The notes under the pieces were generated by a model. It was not told the DNA's origin. It did no database searches and was given only the letters and a program-made list of their open reading frames with translations. This document shows, piece by piece, positions 8,525 to 16,938 of a DNA stretch of 38,836 nucleotides. The stretch covers positions 1 to 38,836 of the forward strand of contig NZ_BMDZ01000055.1 of assembly GCF_014636235.1 (NCBI RefSeq). The letters are read 5' to 3'. Every line of letters starts with the position of its first letter. The first letter of the stretch is position 1. Position numbers and translations under genes: made by a program. Origin of the DNA: Tistrella bauzanensis (GTDB lineage Bacteria > Pseudomonadota > Alphaproteobacteria > Tistrellales > Tistrellaceae).

Positions 8525-9013
8525 ATGATCGCAACCGATGCGGCACCGGCGGTCGATATGCGCGCGCGGGTCCGTGACCTGTATGACGCCTATTACGACA
8601 CGCTCGACGATGTGCGGCTGGCCGACTGGCCGGATTTCTTCACCGTGGACTGCCTGTATCGGGTGATCCCGCGCGAGAATGCCGAGCGCGGCTATACGCT
8701 GTGTACCATGCAGGCCGAAAGCCGCGGCATGCTTCAGGACCGGGTCACCGGGCTGACCACCACACAAATGTATGCGCCGCGCTATTACCGGCGGTTTCCC
8801 GGTCCGATCAGGATGACGGTCGATGACCGGGGGGTTCGCACCCGCCATAACCTGCTGGTGGTGCAGACGCTGATCGACCGTCAGTCCGAGATCGTGCTGT
8901 CGGCGGTGTGTCACGATCTGGTGGTGGAACAGGCCGGCGGCCTGCTGCTGGCAGAACGGGTGGTGGTGATCGACAGCGAGATGATCCCCAACAGCCTGAT
9001 CTATCCCGCCTGA
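8525..9013 (+). CDS. nagH: Rieske oxygenase small subunit, probable salicylate 5-hydroxylase beta
   Basis: A 162-aa beta subunit of a ring-hydroxylating oxygenase, NTF2/SnoaL-like cone fold, the same length as NagH (about 161 aa). It forms the structural partner of the preceding large subunit in an alpha3beta3 or similar complex. Typical features are the acidic N-terminal helix with LYDAYYDTLDD, DWPDFFTVDCLYRVIPREN near residue 38, and RHNLLVVQT in the later strands. ATG 8525 is chosen because it starts 2 bases after the alpha-subunit stop codon; the open frame extends back into that gene without a better start. No metal-binding residues are expected or seen. Confidence 0.87.
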   Translation: MIATDAAPAVDMRARVRDLYDAYYDTLDDVRLADWPDFFTVDCLYRVIPRENAERGYTLCTMQAESRGMLQDRVTGLTTTQMYAPRYYRRFPGPIRMTVDDRGVRTRHNLLVVQTLIDRQSEIVLSAVCHDLVVEQAGGLLLAERVVVIDSEMIPNSLIYPA

Positions 9014-9041
9014 GCCGGAACCCGCCTGAGGACATGGAACC

Positions 9042-9380
9042 ATGAGCTGGATCAAGACCATCCCGGCCACGGCGCTGGCGGGTGAGGGGGTCGCCTGCGC
9101 CGAGGCCGGCGGCCACCGCATCGCCCTGTATGACGTGGACGGTGCCTATTACGCCACGGCCGATATCTGCACCCATGGCCGCGCCTTTCTGTCGGACGGC
9201 TATCTCGACGGCCATCTGATCGAATGCCCGCTGCATCAGGGGCTGTTCGATGTCCGCACCGGCGCACCGGTGGGCGCACCCTGCACCGTGGCGGTGCGCA
9301 GTTTCCCGGTGAAGCTGGAGGACGGGATGCTGTATGTCGAGGTTGGCGGAGGAGATGTCGGTGGAGGAGGTGGGGCATGA
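9042..9380 (+). CDS. Rieske-type [2Fe-2S] ferredoxin
   Basis: A 112-aa soluble Rieske ferredoxin that carries electrons from the FAD reductase to the oxygenase. The cluster ligands are present: Cys43-x-His45 in ICTHGRAFL and Cys62-x2-His65 in CPLHQGLFD. The fold runs to about residue 103; the last ten residues are a Gly/Val-rich tail that is unusual and probably flexible. It follows the small subunit by 28 bases and overlaps the start of the dioxygenase gene by 4 bases (ATGA), so the two are translationally coupled. Comparable to NagAb of salicylate 5-hydroxylase and to BphA3-type ferredoxins. Confidence 0.9.
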   Translation: MSWIKTIPATALAGEGVACAEAGGHRIALYDVDGAYYATADICTHGRAFLSDGYLDGHLIECPLHQGLFDVRTGAPVGAPCTVAVRSFPVKLEDGMLYVEVGGGDVGGGGGA

Positions 9381-10429
9381 CGCGGGCGAATGACAATGCG
9401 GCCCAGCTTCAGCAGCTTTATGACGAGATGCGGCCACGTTCGCTGTATCCGCTATGGGAGGTGCTGGCGGATCTGGTGACGCCACAGCCGCGATCGCCGG
9501 CCCTGGCCTGGCGGTGGGATTATGCCACCGCCCGCGATTACCTGCTGCGCGCCGGCGATCTGATCAGCGCGGAAGCGGCCGAGCGTCGGGTGCTGATCCT
9601 GGAAAATCCCGGTCTTGCCGGCAGTTCCGGCATCACCACCAGCCTCTATGCCGGGTTGCAACTGATCCTGCCCGGAGAGGTGGCGCCCTGTCACCGCCAC
9701 ACCCAGTCGGCCCTGCGCTTCGTGATGGAGGGTGAGGGCGCCTATACGGCGGTGGATGGCGAGAAGGCGATCATGGCACCATTCGATCTGGTGCTGACTC
9801 CGAACTGGCAATGGCATGACCAAGGCAATGCCTCGGGCCGGCCGATGATCTGGCTCGATGGGCTCGATATTCCGACCATCCGCCATTTCGATGCCAGCTT
9901 CGCCGAACGGCTGCCGCAGGCCGCCCATCCGGAAACCGTGCCGCCGGGCGATGCCCATCGGCGTTATGGCCGCAATCTCAGGCCGATGCGCGCCAGCACC
10001 GCCGACCGGCGGCCGGCAGGGCAGCCGCTGTTCCATTATCGCCATGCCGACTGGCGGCCGGCGCTGGCCGATCTGGCCGCGGCTGACGCACCCGATCCGG
10101 TGCTGGGTCATGCGCTGGAATTCGTGAACCCCGCCGATGGCGGCGCGATCATGCCGACCATCTCGGCCCATCTCCGGCATCTGCCGGCGGGGTTCGAGAC
10201 CCGGCCGCGGCGGTCGACCGATGGCACGGTTTTCGTGGTGGTGGAGGGTCGCGGCGAGGCGCGGATCGGCGATGAGGTCTTCACCCTCGATGACCGCGAC
10301 ATCCTTGTGGTGCCGTCCTGGCGGGAACTGACGCTGCGCGCCACCACCGATCTGGTGCTGTTCGGCTATTCCGACCGCACCGCGCAGGAAAAGCTCGGGC
10401 TGTACCGCGCGGCCGCAGCCGGCGCCTGA
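9377..10429 (+). CDS. Gentisate 1,2-dioxygenase
   Basis: A 350-aa bicupin iron(II) dioxygenase that opens gentisate (2,5-dihydroxybenzoate) to maleylpyruvate. The N-terminal cupin holds the metal ligands His106 and His108 (PCHRHTQSALRFVMEG) and His147 (NWQWHDQGN). The C-terminal cupin (about 240-335) is degenerate, as usual in the family. Length matches the gentisate dioxygenase group (about 340-370 aa). The related 1-hydroxy-2-naphthoate and salicylate dioxygenases share the fold and are possible alternatives, but the neighbouring hydroxylase and FAH-type hydrolase favour gentisate. The start overlaps the ferredoxin stop by 4 bases; the open frame to 9224 lies inside the ferredoxin gene and is rejected. 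Confidence 0.88.
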   Translation: MTRANDNAAQLQQLYDEMRPRSLYPLWEVLADLVTPQPRSPALAWRWDYATARDYLLRAGDLISAEAAERRVLILENPGLAGSSGITTSLYAGLQLILPGEVAPCHRHTQSALRFVMEGEGAYTAVDGEKAIMAPFDLVLTPNWQWHDQGNASGRPMIWLDGLDIPTIRHFDASFAERLPQAAHPETVPPGDAHRRYGRNLRPMRASTADRRPAGQPLFHYRHADWRPALADLAAADAPDPVLGHALEFVNPADGGAIMPTISAHLRHLPAGFETRPRRSTDGTVFVVVEGRGEARIGDEVFTLDDRDILVVPSWRELTLRATTDLVLFGYSDRTAQEKLGLYRAAAAGA

Positions 10430-10490
10430 GCCGGACGCGACACTACCGGACCTGCCCGCCCATCCGCAGGCAGGAGCCGATAAAAAGAAC

Positions 10491-10510
10491 AATCAAGATC
10501 AATCAAGATC
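10491..10510 (+). repeat. Two tandem copies of AATCAAGATC
   Basis: The decamer AATCAAGATC is present twice head to tail, followed by AATATAG, in the 109-base gap between the dioxygenase and the symporter gene. It is much richer in A and T than its surroundings. It may be a regulator site or a promoter element for the symporter; no clear -35/-10 pair is visible. Confidence 0.35.
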
Positions 10511-10538
10511 AATATAGAGACATGGGGGAGGGATCGTC

Positions 10539-11891
10539 ATGGACCGGAAACCGGCCATCGACATCGTCACCGCGTTCGAACGCGCGCGGTTCGGACCATT
10601 TCAGTTCACGATTACAGCACTCTGCGCGCTGATCGCGCTGCTCGACGGCTTCGACACCCAGGCCATCGCCTATGTGGCGCCGGTGATCGCCGAGGACTGG
10701 CAGATGAACATGGCCAGCTTCGGCCCGATCTTTGGCGCCGGTCGGGCCGGGTTGACGGTGGGCGCGTTCGTGTTGAGCCCGGCCGCCGACCGCTTCGGCC
10801 GCAAGAGCGTCATCCTGGCCTCGATGCTGGTGTTCGGCGTGTTCTCGCTGGTCACGGCCTGGGCCGACAGCTTCAACGACCTGCTGCTCTATCGCTTCCT
10901 GACCGGGGTCGGGCTTGGTGGCGCCATGCCCAATATCATCGCGCTGACCTCGGAATATGCCCCGGCGCGGCTGCGGGCGACGCTGGTCACGATCATGTTC
11001 TGCGGCTTTCCGTTCGGCTCCACGCTGGGCGGGCTTGCCAGCGCGCGATTGATCGAGGCCTTCGGCTGGCGGTCGGTGTTCATTCTGGGGGGTGTCGCAC
11101 CGCTGGTGGTGCTGGCGGTTCTGGTGGTCATGCTGCCGGAATCGCTGCGCTATCTGGTGGCGCGCGGGGCACCGGCCCTGCGGATCAACCGCATCCTGAC
11201 CCGCCTTGATCCCAGCCACCGGCCGGCACCGGATGATGTGTTCGTGCTGAACGAGCCGGCCTCGCGCGGTTTCCCGGTGGCGAAGCTGTTCCAGGACGGC
11301 CGGGCGCGGACGACGCTGCTGCTGTGGGCGGCGTTCTTCATGAACCTGCTGGTGATGTATTTCCTGGTAAGCTGGCTGCCATCGCTGCTGCGCGGCACCG
11401 GCCTGCCGATCGGTATCGCGATCCTGTCGACCGCCATCCTCAACCTTGGCGGCGTGGTCGGCGCCATCGCGCTGGGCCGGATGATCGACCGGATCAACCC
11501 GCATCTGGTGCTGGGCAGCGCCTATGCCGCCTCGGCGCTGTTCATCGTGATCGTGGCGCAGGGCGCATCCAATCTGTGGATCCTGATGCCCGCGACCTTC
11601 CTCGCCGGCTTCGGCGTGGTCGGTGCCCAGATCGGCATGAACGCGCTGACGGCCGGCATCTATCCGACCGCGATCCGCTCGACCGGCGTCGGCTGGGCGC
11701 TGGGCGTGGGCCGGATCGGATCGATCATCGGCCCGGTCGCCGGCGGCCTGCTTCTGGGCGCCGGCTGGGATGCGCGATCGGTGGTGATGGCCGCCGTCCT
11801 CCCGGCCCTGCTGGCCTCGGCCGCGGTCTTCGCCCTGCGCCGCCACACCAGCCGCACCGCCGCCGCCGAGGCGCCGGCATTGATGCATTGA
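10539..11891 (+). CDS. Aromatic acid:H+ symporter, MFS (AAHS family)
   Basis: A 450-aa inner-membrane major facilitator with 12 predicted hydrophobic helices. It belongs to the aromatic acid/proton symporter group with PcaK, BenK and MhbT. The first helix contains the group motif LLDGFDTQAI with the essential Asp. The loop between helices 2 and 3 has DRFGRKSV. A second conserved stretch, RFLTGVGLGGAMPNIIALTSEYAP, lies near residue 125, and the helix 11 region contains TAIRSTGVGWALGVGR. The likely cargo is salicylate, gentisate or 3-hydroxybenzoate, from the operon context. GGGGGAGGGA (10524-10533) precedes ATG 10539. It closes the operon and is followed by a strong hairpin. Confidence 0.88.
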   Translation: MDRKPAIDIVTAFERARFGPFQFTITALCALIALLDGFDTQAIAYVAPVIAEDWQMNMASFGPIFGAGRAGLTVGAFVLSPAADRFGRKSVILASMLVFGVFSLVTAWADSFNDLLLYRFLTGVGLGGAMPNIIALTSEYAPARLRATLVTIMFCGFPFGSTLGGLASARLIEAFGWRSVFILGGVAPLVVLAVLVVMLPESLRYLVARGAPALRINRILTRLDPSHRPAPDDVFVLNEPASRGFPVAKLFQDGRARTTLLLWAAFFMNLLVMYFLVSWLPSLLRGTGLPIGIAILSTAILNLGGVVGAIALGRMIDRINPHLVLGSAYAASALFIVIVAQGASNLWILMPATFLAGFGVVGAQIGMNALTAGIYPTAIRSTGVGWALGVGRIGSIIGPVAGGLLLGAGWDARSVVMAAVLPALLASAAVFALRRHTSRTAAAEAPALMH

Positions 11892-11906
11892 GGGCCCCCA
11901 ATGCAG

Positions 11907-11937
11907 GGCGCGCGCGTGACCATGTCACGCGCGCGCC
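11907..11937 (+). terminator. Strong GC hairpin ending the aromatic operon
   Basis: A perfect 14-bp stem, 11907-11920 with 11924-11937, closes on a 3-base CAT loop. It lies 16 bases after the symporter stop. No T-run follows, which is common in GC-rich genomes. It most likely ends the oxygenase-symporter transcript. Confidence 0.6.
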
Positions 11938-12048
11938 TCGCGTCTGCGCCAGTGTCGCGCGGAGTGGCGGTTTGAAGAGCGTGCCTGTTATCATTCGCAT
12001 CGCCGCTCAGGAAAGGCGTCGCAAGCCCATTTTGCGGGGAGAACCGAC

Positions 12049-12477
12049 ATGGACACCACCCGACTGTATCGTGGCCGGCTGATCGACCACATCCAGCTCG
12101 TCGTGCGCGATCTGGAGGCTAGCCAGGACTTCTATACGGCGGTGTTGGCCGTGTTGGAGATCGCCGTCATCGGCACGACCGACGGCTATTTCTGGGCGGA
12201 TGAACTCGTCGTGTCCTCGGCGGAAAGCCCGGCGGCACGAGGTGCCCTGACAGGACGCCATCACCTCGCCTTTCAAGCCAGGGATCGCGCGACAGTGGAC
12301 GCCTTCCATCGCGCGGCGCTGGCCCATGGCGGGCGAGATAACGGCGCACCAGGAGAGCGGAGTTATTACCCCGGATACTATGCCGCTTTCGTGCTCGACC
12401 CCGACGGCAATAACATCGAGGCTGTGTACCATGGCGCGGCGCGGCGCGATGTGCCGTCAGTGGTGATTGAATTCTAA
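12049..12477 (+). CDS. VOC-family (glyoxalase/extradiol dioxygenase fold) protein
   Basis: A 142-aa single-domain vicinal oxygen chelate protein. The paired beta-alpha-beta-beta-beta modules can be traced: LIDHIQLVVRDLEASQDFY (11-29), HHLAFQARDRATVDAFHRA (about 70-88), and FVLDPDGNNIEAVYHG (about 114-129). The metal-site positions, His14, His71 and Glu126, appear filled, so a lyase, isomerase or dioxygenase activity is possible. The family is too diverse for a substrate. GGGGAGA precedes ATG 12049. It ends 9 bases before the end of the convergent AraC gene. Its codon choice looks slightly less GC-biased than its neighbours. It may belong to neither flanking operon. Confidence 0.75.
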   Translation: MDTTRLYRGRLIDHIQLVVRDLEASQDFYTAVLAVLEIAVIGTTDGYFWADELVVSSAESPAARGALTGRHHLAFQARDRATVDAFHRAALAHGGRDNGAPGERSYYPGYYAAFVLDPDGNNIEAVYHGAARRDVPSVVIEF

Positions 12478-12486
12478 GGATCTGTC

Positions 12487-13533
12487 CTAACTCGACGCGG
12501 CGACGATGCGGAGACCGCTCTTGCGATAGGTCGAGGGCGGCACGCCTGCGACCCGGCGGAAGAACCTTGAGAAGCTGGCCATTTCGGCGAAGCCCAAGCG
12601 GTCGCTGATGTCCGACATCGGCAGATCCGAGCTGTCGAGCAGTTCGCGCGCGCGGCGCAGCCGGACATTGTCGAGCGCCTGACGATAGCTGGTGCCGGTC
12701 TCGGCCAGTTTGCGGTGCAGCGAACGTTCCGAGACGTTCAGCGCCTGTGCTGCTTCCGATGCGTTCGGAAAGGCCCCGCGCGACTGCATCAGCAACTGAT
12801 AGACCGATTTCACGATGCCGGCATGCGCCGGGCTGGTGTCGAGCATGTTCTGGCAGAGCCGGCGATAGTTCTCCGCCAGCGACGGGTTCGCCAGTGGCAG
12901 CGGCAGGGCACCGACGCCGTCGGCAAAATGGAAACAGCTCCGCGGCGCCCGGTAGACGATCTCGGCCTGCCAGCGGTCTTCCAGGCCCATCCAGCCCCTG
13001 GGCCGGTCGAGCCGGCTTTCAATCAGGCGAACCGGTAGATTTGCCTGCCGCATGTCGCGAAAGAAGGTCAGCGCCGAACCGAGCAGGCGCTCGTGCAGGA
13101 ATTCCATCAGCCCGGCAGGCACGTAGTCGTCATTGGCCAAGAAGGTGACGGCGATGTCGTCCTTCATCAGGATGTCGTATTCGAACAGCGCATATCCCAG
13201 CCCCTGCATCGCGGCGAAGGTGCACAAGCCCTCGGTGACATCGCGTGAGACCAGCACGGCCAGCCCGAGCGGGCCATAGGCGATCAGGCTGTAGCGCAGC
13301 CCGGTCAGGAAGCCGATGCCCGGAATCTGCTGCGTCGCGCGCCAGAACAGCCGCTGAAACGCCAGCTCCTGATAGCCGTTGAGCGTGCTCCAGGGGTCAT
13401 GCAGGACATCAGGGGTCAGGCCTGCCTCAGTCGCCAGCGGCAAGGGATCAATGCCATGTTCGACCAGAATTTCGGCCATGATCCGAATGCTCTGGTTTGG
13501 AAGGCGTATGCTTTGGATCAGACCAACCTTCAT
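12487..13533 (-). CDS. AraC-family regulator with OruR/ArgR-like N-terminal domain
   Basis: A 348-aa regulator. The N-terminal two thirds (about 15-205) is the arabinose-binding-like domain typical of OruR-type AraC proteins. The C-terminal part (about 235-335) contains two helix-turn-helix motifs: ASEAAQALNVSERSLHRKLAE, then MSDISDRLGFAEMASFSRFFR with the usual signature end. Proteins of this layout often activate a neighbouring catabolic operon. It is divergent from the Liv-type importer and thiolase/ligase run, its probable target. I use ATG 13533; a GTG at 13554 in the same frame would add seven residues, and neither has a strong ribosome site. Confidence 0.85.
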   Translation of the reverse strand: MKVGLIQSIRLPNQSIRIMAEILVEHGIDPLPLATEAGLTPDVLHDPWSTLNGYQELAFQRLFWRATQQIPGIGFLTGLRYSLIAYGPLGLAVLVSRDVTEGLCTFAAMQGLGYALFEYDILMKDDIAVTFLANDDYVPAGLMEFLHERLLGSALTFFRDMRQANLPVRLIESRLDRPRGWMGLEDRWQAEIVYRAPRSCFHFADGVGALPLPLANPSLAENYRRLCQNMLDTSPAHAGIVKSVYQLLMQSRGAFPNASEAAQALNVSERSLHRKLAETGTSYRQALDNVRLRRARELLDSSDLPMSDISDRLGFAEMASFSRFFRRVAGVPPSTYRKSGLRIVAASS

Positions 13534-13873
13534 GGTATGCCCTAATAATTTCACACTCGTGTCGAGCGTGACAGATTGGCAGAAAAAGTCAAATTATTGG
13601 CATGCCCGAACATTCTCAATCAGCCGGAAGCTTGTCATCCTGATCCCTGGGAGACAAGCGACAGAAGGCTCATCCCGTTGAAAAGCGGGTGTTTTGAGGC
13701 GCGCGGTTCCAACCGGGAGACTGGGTGGCACAGGTGACGATCAATTGGCCGAAACTGACAGCTCCTATCATGCCTGCGTATAAGTCGACGGCAGACGCCT
13801 GTGGATGATCCCGGGCGCCGGCTCTCGCTCATGTCAGGCGGATCGTTCGAGGGTTACATCCCTGGGAGGAAAC
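13534..13873. promoter_or_regulatory. 340-base divergent control region of the AraC gene and importer operon
   Basis: No gene lies here. Two exact direct repeats, ATTGGCA at 13575-13581 and 13596-13602, start 21 bases apart, two helical turns, on the same DNA face. That is the usual geometry of an AraC-type operator; they sit close to the AraC start, so autoregulation is possible. A plausible sigma-70 promoter for the importer operon is CTGACA (13755-13760), 18-base spacer, TATAAG (13779-13784), about 90 bases before the binding-protein start. Nothing further is recognised. Confidence 0.45.
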
Positions 13874-15055
13874 ATGAAACGCCGAGATTTTCTGCGCGTG
13901 GCCGGTGCTGCGGCTCTTGCCACCACGCTGCCTGTGCCGATGCTGCGCGCCAGGACGATGGACGAGTTCCATATCGCCGCCATTCTCGCCTTTTCGGGGG
14001 CCTATGGTCTGATCGGCAAGGACATGCGCAAGGGCGCCGAACTCGCCGTCGCACAGCGCGGCGGCAAGGTGCTGGACAAGCCGATCCGCTTCACCTGGGA
14101 GGATGACGAGACCAAGCCGCAGCCCGCGGTGCAGAAGGCCAGCCGCCTGCTGGCGGAAGGCGCGCAGATGATGTTCGGCGCGGTCGGCTCGGCCTCGACG
14201 CTGGCGCTGCAAAGCCTGTCGACCCAGCGCAAGGTGCCCCATCTCGTCACCATCTCGGCCGATGACGCGATCACCGAGCGGGGCGGCGCACCCTATTCCT
14301 TCCGGACGTCGAACACGCTCGGCATGGAAATCAAGATGTCGATGGAGTTCGTCAAGTCGCGCGGGCTGAAGAAGATCTATGCGGTGACGGCCGATTATCA
14401 GGCGACGCGCAGCAGCTTCGAGCAGTTCGCGGAGATGGCGAAGGCCGCCGGGGTCGAGATCGTCGGCAATGATTACGCGCCGCTGGGCAACCGCGATTTC
14501 TCGGTGATCATCGACAAGATGGCGCGATCCGACGCCGACGGTATCGCGGTCATGGCCACCGGCAATGACGGCATCACCTTCGTCAAGCAGGCCGGGCAGG
14601 TCGCGCTGGGCAAGGACAGGGTGATCTTCGGCCCGGTGCTGCAGGACGACGTCTTTGCCGCCGCGACCGGGCCGGCCGCGCTGGGGGTGAATTCCGGCGT
14701 GCGCTATCATTACAGCCTCGACAATCCGGCAAACAATGCCTTCGTCGATGCCTATCGAGACGCGCATGGCGCGTTTCCGTCGAGCTTCGCGGGCGAAGCC
14801 TATGACGGGCTACGCTGGTGGCTGGACGTGGTGGAACAGACCGACAGCTGGGACGCAGATGTCTGGGTCAAGGCCTTCGCGAATAGCGTCTATGAGAACT
14901 CGGTCGAGGGCCGCAAGGAGATGCGCGCCTGCGACCATCAGGCCTCGCAGGTCGGGCTCTGGGGCGAGGTGGTCAAGGGCGAGGCACCGATGCCGGAACT
15001 GACCATGAAGATCACCGAAATCTTCCCGGCCGACCGCCTGTTCGACGCCTGTTGA
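13874..15055 (+). CDS. Liv-type ABC importer, periplasmic substrate-binding protein
   Basis: A 393-aa type I periplasmic binding protein of the branched-chain amino acid (LivK/AmiC) superfamily. The N-terminus is a likely Tat signal: KRRDFLR followed by a hydrophobic, Ala-rich stretch to about residue 26. The mature part starts with the usual first strand (FHIAAILAFSG) and carries the ligand-binding loops GAVGSASTLAL and FRTSNT. Mature proteins of this group bind many carboxylates, including aromatic and fatty acids, not only amino acids. With two acyl-CoA ligases in the same operon, a carboxylic acid is the likeliest ligand. ATG 13874 has GGGAGGA just upstream; the open frame to 13805 does not add a plausible leader. 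Confidence 0.87.
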   Translation: MKRRDFLRVAGAAALATTLPVPMLRARTMDEFHIAAILAFSGAYGLIGKDMRKGAELAVAQRGGKVLDKPIRFTWEDDETKPQPAVQKASRLLAEGAQMMFGAVGSASTLALQSLSTQRKVPHLVTISADDAITERGGAPYSFRTSNTLGMEIKMSMEFVKSRGLKKIYAVTADYQATRSSFEQFAEMAKAAGVEIVGNDYAPLGNRDFSVIIDKMARSDADGIAVMATGNDGITFVKQAGQVALGKDRVIFGPVLQDDVFAAATGPAALGVNSGVRYHYSLDNPANNAFVDAYRDAHGAFPSSFAGEAYDGLRWWLDVVEQTDSWDADVWVKAFANSVYENSVEGRKEMRACDHQASQVGLWGEVVKGEAPMPELTMKITEIFPADRLFDAC

Positions 15056-15071
15056 ACGGACGGACGCATCT

Positions 15072-15101
15072 GGGCGGCGGCGGGCTTCGGGTCCGTCGCC
15101 C
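15072..15101 (+). promoter_or_regulatory. Hairpin between binding-protein and permease genes
   Basis: GGGCGGCGG (15072-15080) pairs with CCGTCGCCC (15093-15101) with one G-U pair, around a 12-base loop, in the 72-base gap before the first permease gene. Such intercistronic hairpins stabilise the upstream message or reduce read-through, giving more binding protein than permease. Confidence 0.4.
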
Positions 15102-15127
15102 GTCTGCTGTTTCGGGATGGTGCGGAT

Positions 15128-15985
15128 ATGTCCACGATCATTATCGGGCTGAGCCTGAGCTTTCTTCTGTTTCTGCTGTCGGCGGGTCTGACGCTGATCT
15201 TCGGCATGCTGGGTGTGATCAACTTCGCCCATGGCGCGCTGTACATGCTGGGCGCCTATGCCAGCTTTCAGATCGTCCAGACGACCGGATCGTTCTGGTT
15301 GGGGCTGCTTATGGCGCCGGTGGTCATCGCGGGGTTGGGCGCGCTGATCGAGATGTCGACGCTGAAGCGGGTCTATTCCCGCGACCATATCTTCCAGTTG
15401 TTGCTGACCTTCGGCCTGATCCTGGTGATCGATGACGCGACCAAGCTGATCTGGGGCCTGGACTATAAGCAGGTGCCGACGCCCGACCTGCTGTCGGCGC
15501 CGGTGGCCCTGTTCGGCAGCCAGATTCCGGCCTATCGGCTGTTCGTCATCGTCTTTGGCGCCGCGGTGTCGCTGGGGCTGTTCCTGCTGCTCGACCGCAG
15601 CAAGTGGGGCATGATCATCCGCGCGGCCAGTTCGGACCCCGACATGGCGCGGACGCTGGGCATCGACGTGAACCGGGTCCGCACCGGCGTCTTCGCGCTG
15701 GGATCTTACCTTGCGGCGCTTGGCGGCGCGATCACGGCACCTCTGGTGCCGATCGAGCTGGGCATGGGGTTCAGCGTGATCATCGACTGTTTCGTCGTGG
15801 TCATCATCGGCGGGCTGGGCAATATCCGCGGCGCGATCTTCGCGTCGCTGCTGCTGGGAATGACCCGGGCCGCCGGCTATACCTATGCCACCGAATGGGT
15901 CGAACTTCTGACCTTCGCCCTGCTGATCGGAACGCTGATGTTCCGCCCCGCGGGCCTGTTCAGCTATAAGGGGCGCGCGGCATGA
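15128..15985 (+). CDS. Liv-type ABC importer permease, LivH-like
   Basis: A 285-aa inner-membrane permease with about eight hydrophobic helices. Characteristic LivH stretches are present: GLTLIFGMLGVINFAHGALYMLG near the N-terminus and ASLLLGMTRA near the C-terminal end, preceded by VVVIIGGLGNIRGA. It pairs with the next gene product to form the membrane channel. The start follows the binding-protein gene by 72 bases and only a weak ribosome site is visible. The stop overlaps the next start by 4 bases. Confidence 0.88.
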   Translation: MSTIIIGLSLSFLLFLLSAGLTLIFGMLGVINFAHGALYMLGAYASFQIVQTTGSFWLGLLMAPVVIAGLGALIEMSTLKRVYSRDHIFQLLLTFGLILVIDDATKLIWGLDYKQVPTPDLLSAPVALFGSQIPAYRLFVIVFGAAVSLGLFLLLDRSKWGMIIRAASSDPDMARTLGIDVNRVRTGVFALGSYLAALGGAITAPLVPIELGMGFSVIIDCFVVVIIGGLGNIRGAIFASLLLGMTRAAGYTYATEWVELLTFALLIGTLMFRPAGLFSYKGRAA

Positions 15986-16938
15986 CACGCAGAGCCATGG
16001 GCCGGATGCTGATGGCCCTGATCGTCGCGGCGATGATCGCCGTGCCGTTCGTTCTGCCCGGCGAGCAATGGGTGAACCTGGTCAGCCTGATCCTGATCTG
16101 GGCGTTGTTCGCCATCGGCTTCGATCTGGTCTTCGGCGTGACCGGGATGCTGTCGTTCGGGCATGCGGCGCTGCTGGGAACCGGCGGCTATACCATGACC
16201 GTGCTGATGCTGAGCTATCAGGTCAGCTTCCTGCCCGCGCTGGCCGCCGCCGCCCTGGGCGGCGCGCTGCTGGCCTTCGCCATGGGGTTGTTCGCGCTTC
16301 GGGTGTCGGGCCTGTTCTTCGCGCTGCTGACGCTGGCGCTGGCGCAGATGATGTACATCCTGGCCTCGAACAAGCTGCGCGCCATCACCGGCGGGCTGGA
16401 CGGGATCGCCGGCGTGCCGCGCCCCGACCTGTTCGGCATCGATTTCTACGACAACCGCAACTATTACGGCTTCATCGTCGTGGTCTTCCTGATCGGCCTT
16501 GCGATCATGGCCCTGCTGCGGGCGTCGCCCTTCGGCCGGGCGCTGCGGGCGGTGCAGGCCAACGACACCCGCGCGGCACAGCTTGGCTATAACGTGCACG
16601 CCCTGCGGCAGCAGGCCTTCGTGGTGTCGGGCGCCTATGCCGGCGTGGCGGGCGCGCTGCTGGCCTCGCTGATGTTCTATATCAGCCCGCAGATGCTGCA
16701 TTGGAGCACGTCCGGCGACGTGCTGATCATGACCGTTCTGGGCGGTAAGGGCACCCTGCTGGGGCCGATCCTGGGTGTCGCGGTATTCGAGCTGCTGAAG
16801 GAGGAACTGAGCCAGGTCACGCAATACTGGTATGGCATCCTGGGGCTGATCTTCATCCTGGCGACCATCTTCCTGCGCAATGGCATCGCCGGGCTGTTCG
16901 ACGGCGCCCGCGACCGCGACGAGGGGGGCGCGCCATGA
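15982..16938 (+). CDS. Liv-type ABC importer permease, LivM-like
   Basis: A 318-aa inner-membrane permease with 8 or more hydrophobic helices, second channel subunit of the importer. LivM signatures seen: LIWALFAIGFDLVFGVTGMLSFGHA near residue 36, the conserved loop with RASPFGRALRAVQANDTRAAQLGYN near 180, and VLIMTVLGGKGTLLGPILG near 250. It overlaps both neighbours by ATGA, a sign of tight translational coupling through the four transporter genes. Confidence 0.88.
   Translation: MTRRAMGRMLMALIVAAMIAVPFVLPGEQWVNLVSLILIWALFAIGFDLVFGVTGMLSFGHAALLGTGGYTMTVLMLSYQVSFLPALAAAALGGALLAFAMGLFALRVSGLFFALLTLALAQMMYILASNKLRAITGGLDGIAGVPRPDLFGIDFYDNRNYYGFIVVVFLIGLAIMALLRASPFGRALRAVQANDTRAAQLGYNVHALRQQAFVVSGAYAGVAGALLASLMFYISPQMLHWSTSGDVLIMTVLGGKGTLLGPILGVAVFELLKEELSQVTQYWYGILGLIFILATIFLRNGIAGLFDGARDRDEGGAP

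Noticed and set aside
10509-11888. A 459-codon open frame opposite the symporter gene
   Set aside because: Low-complexity Gln/Arg/Asp/His product, no motif, fully antisense to a clear MFS gene.
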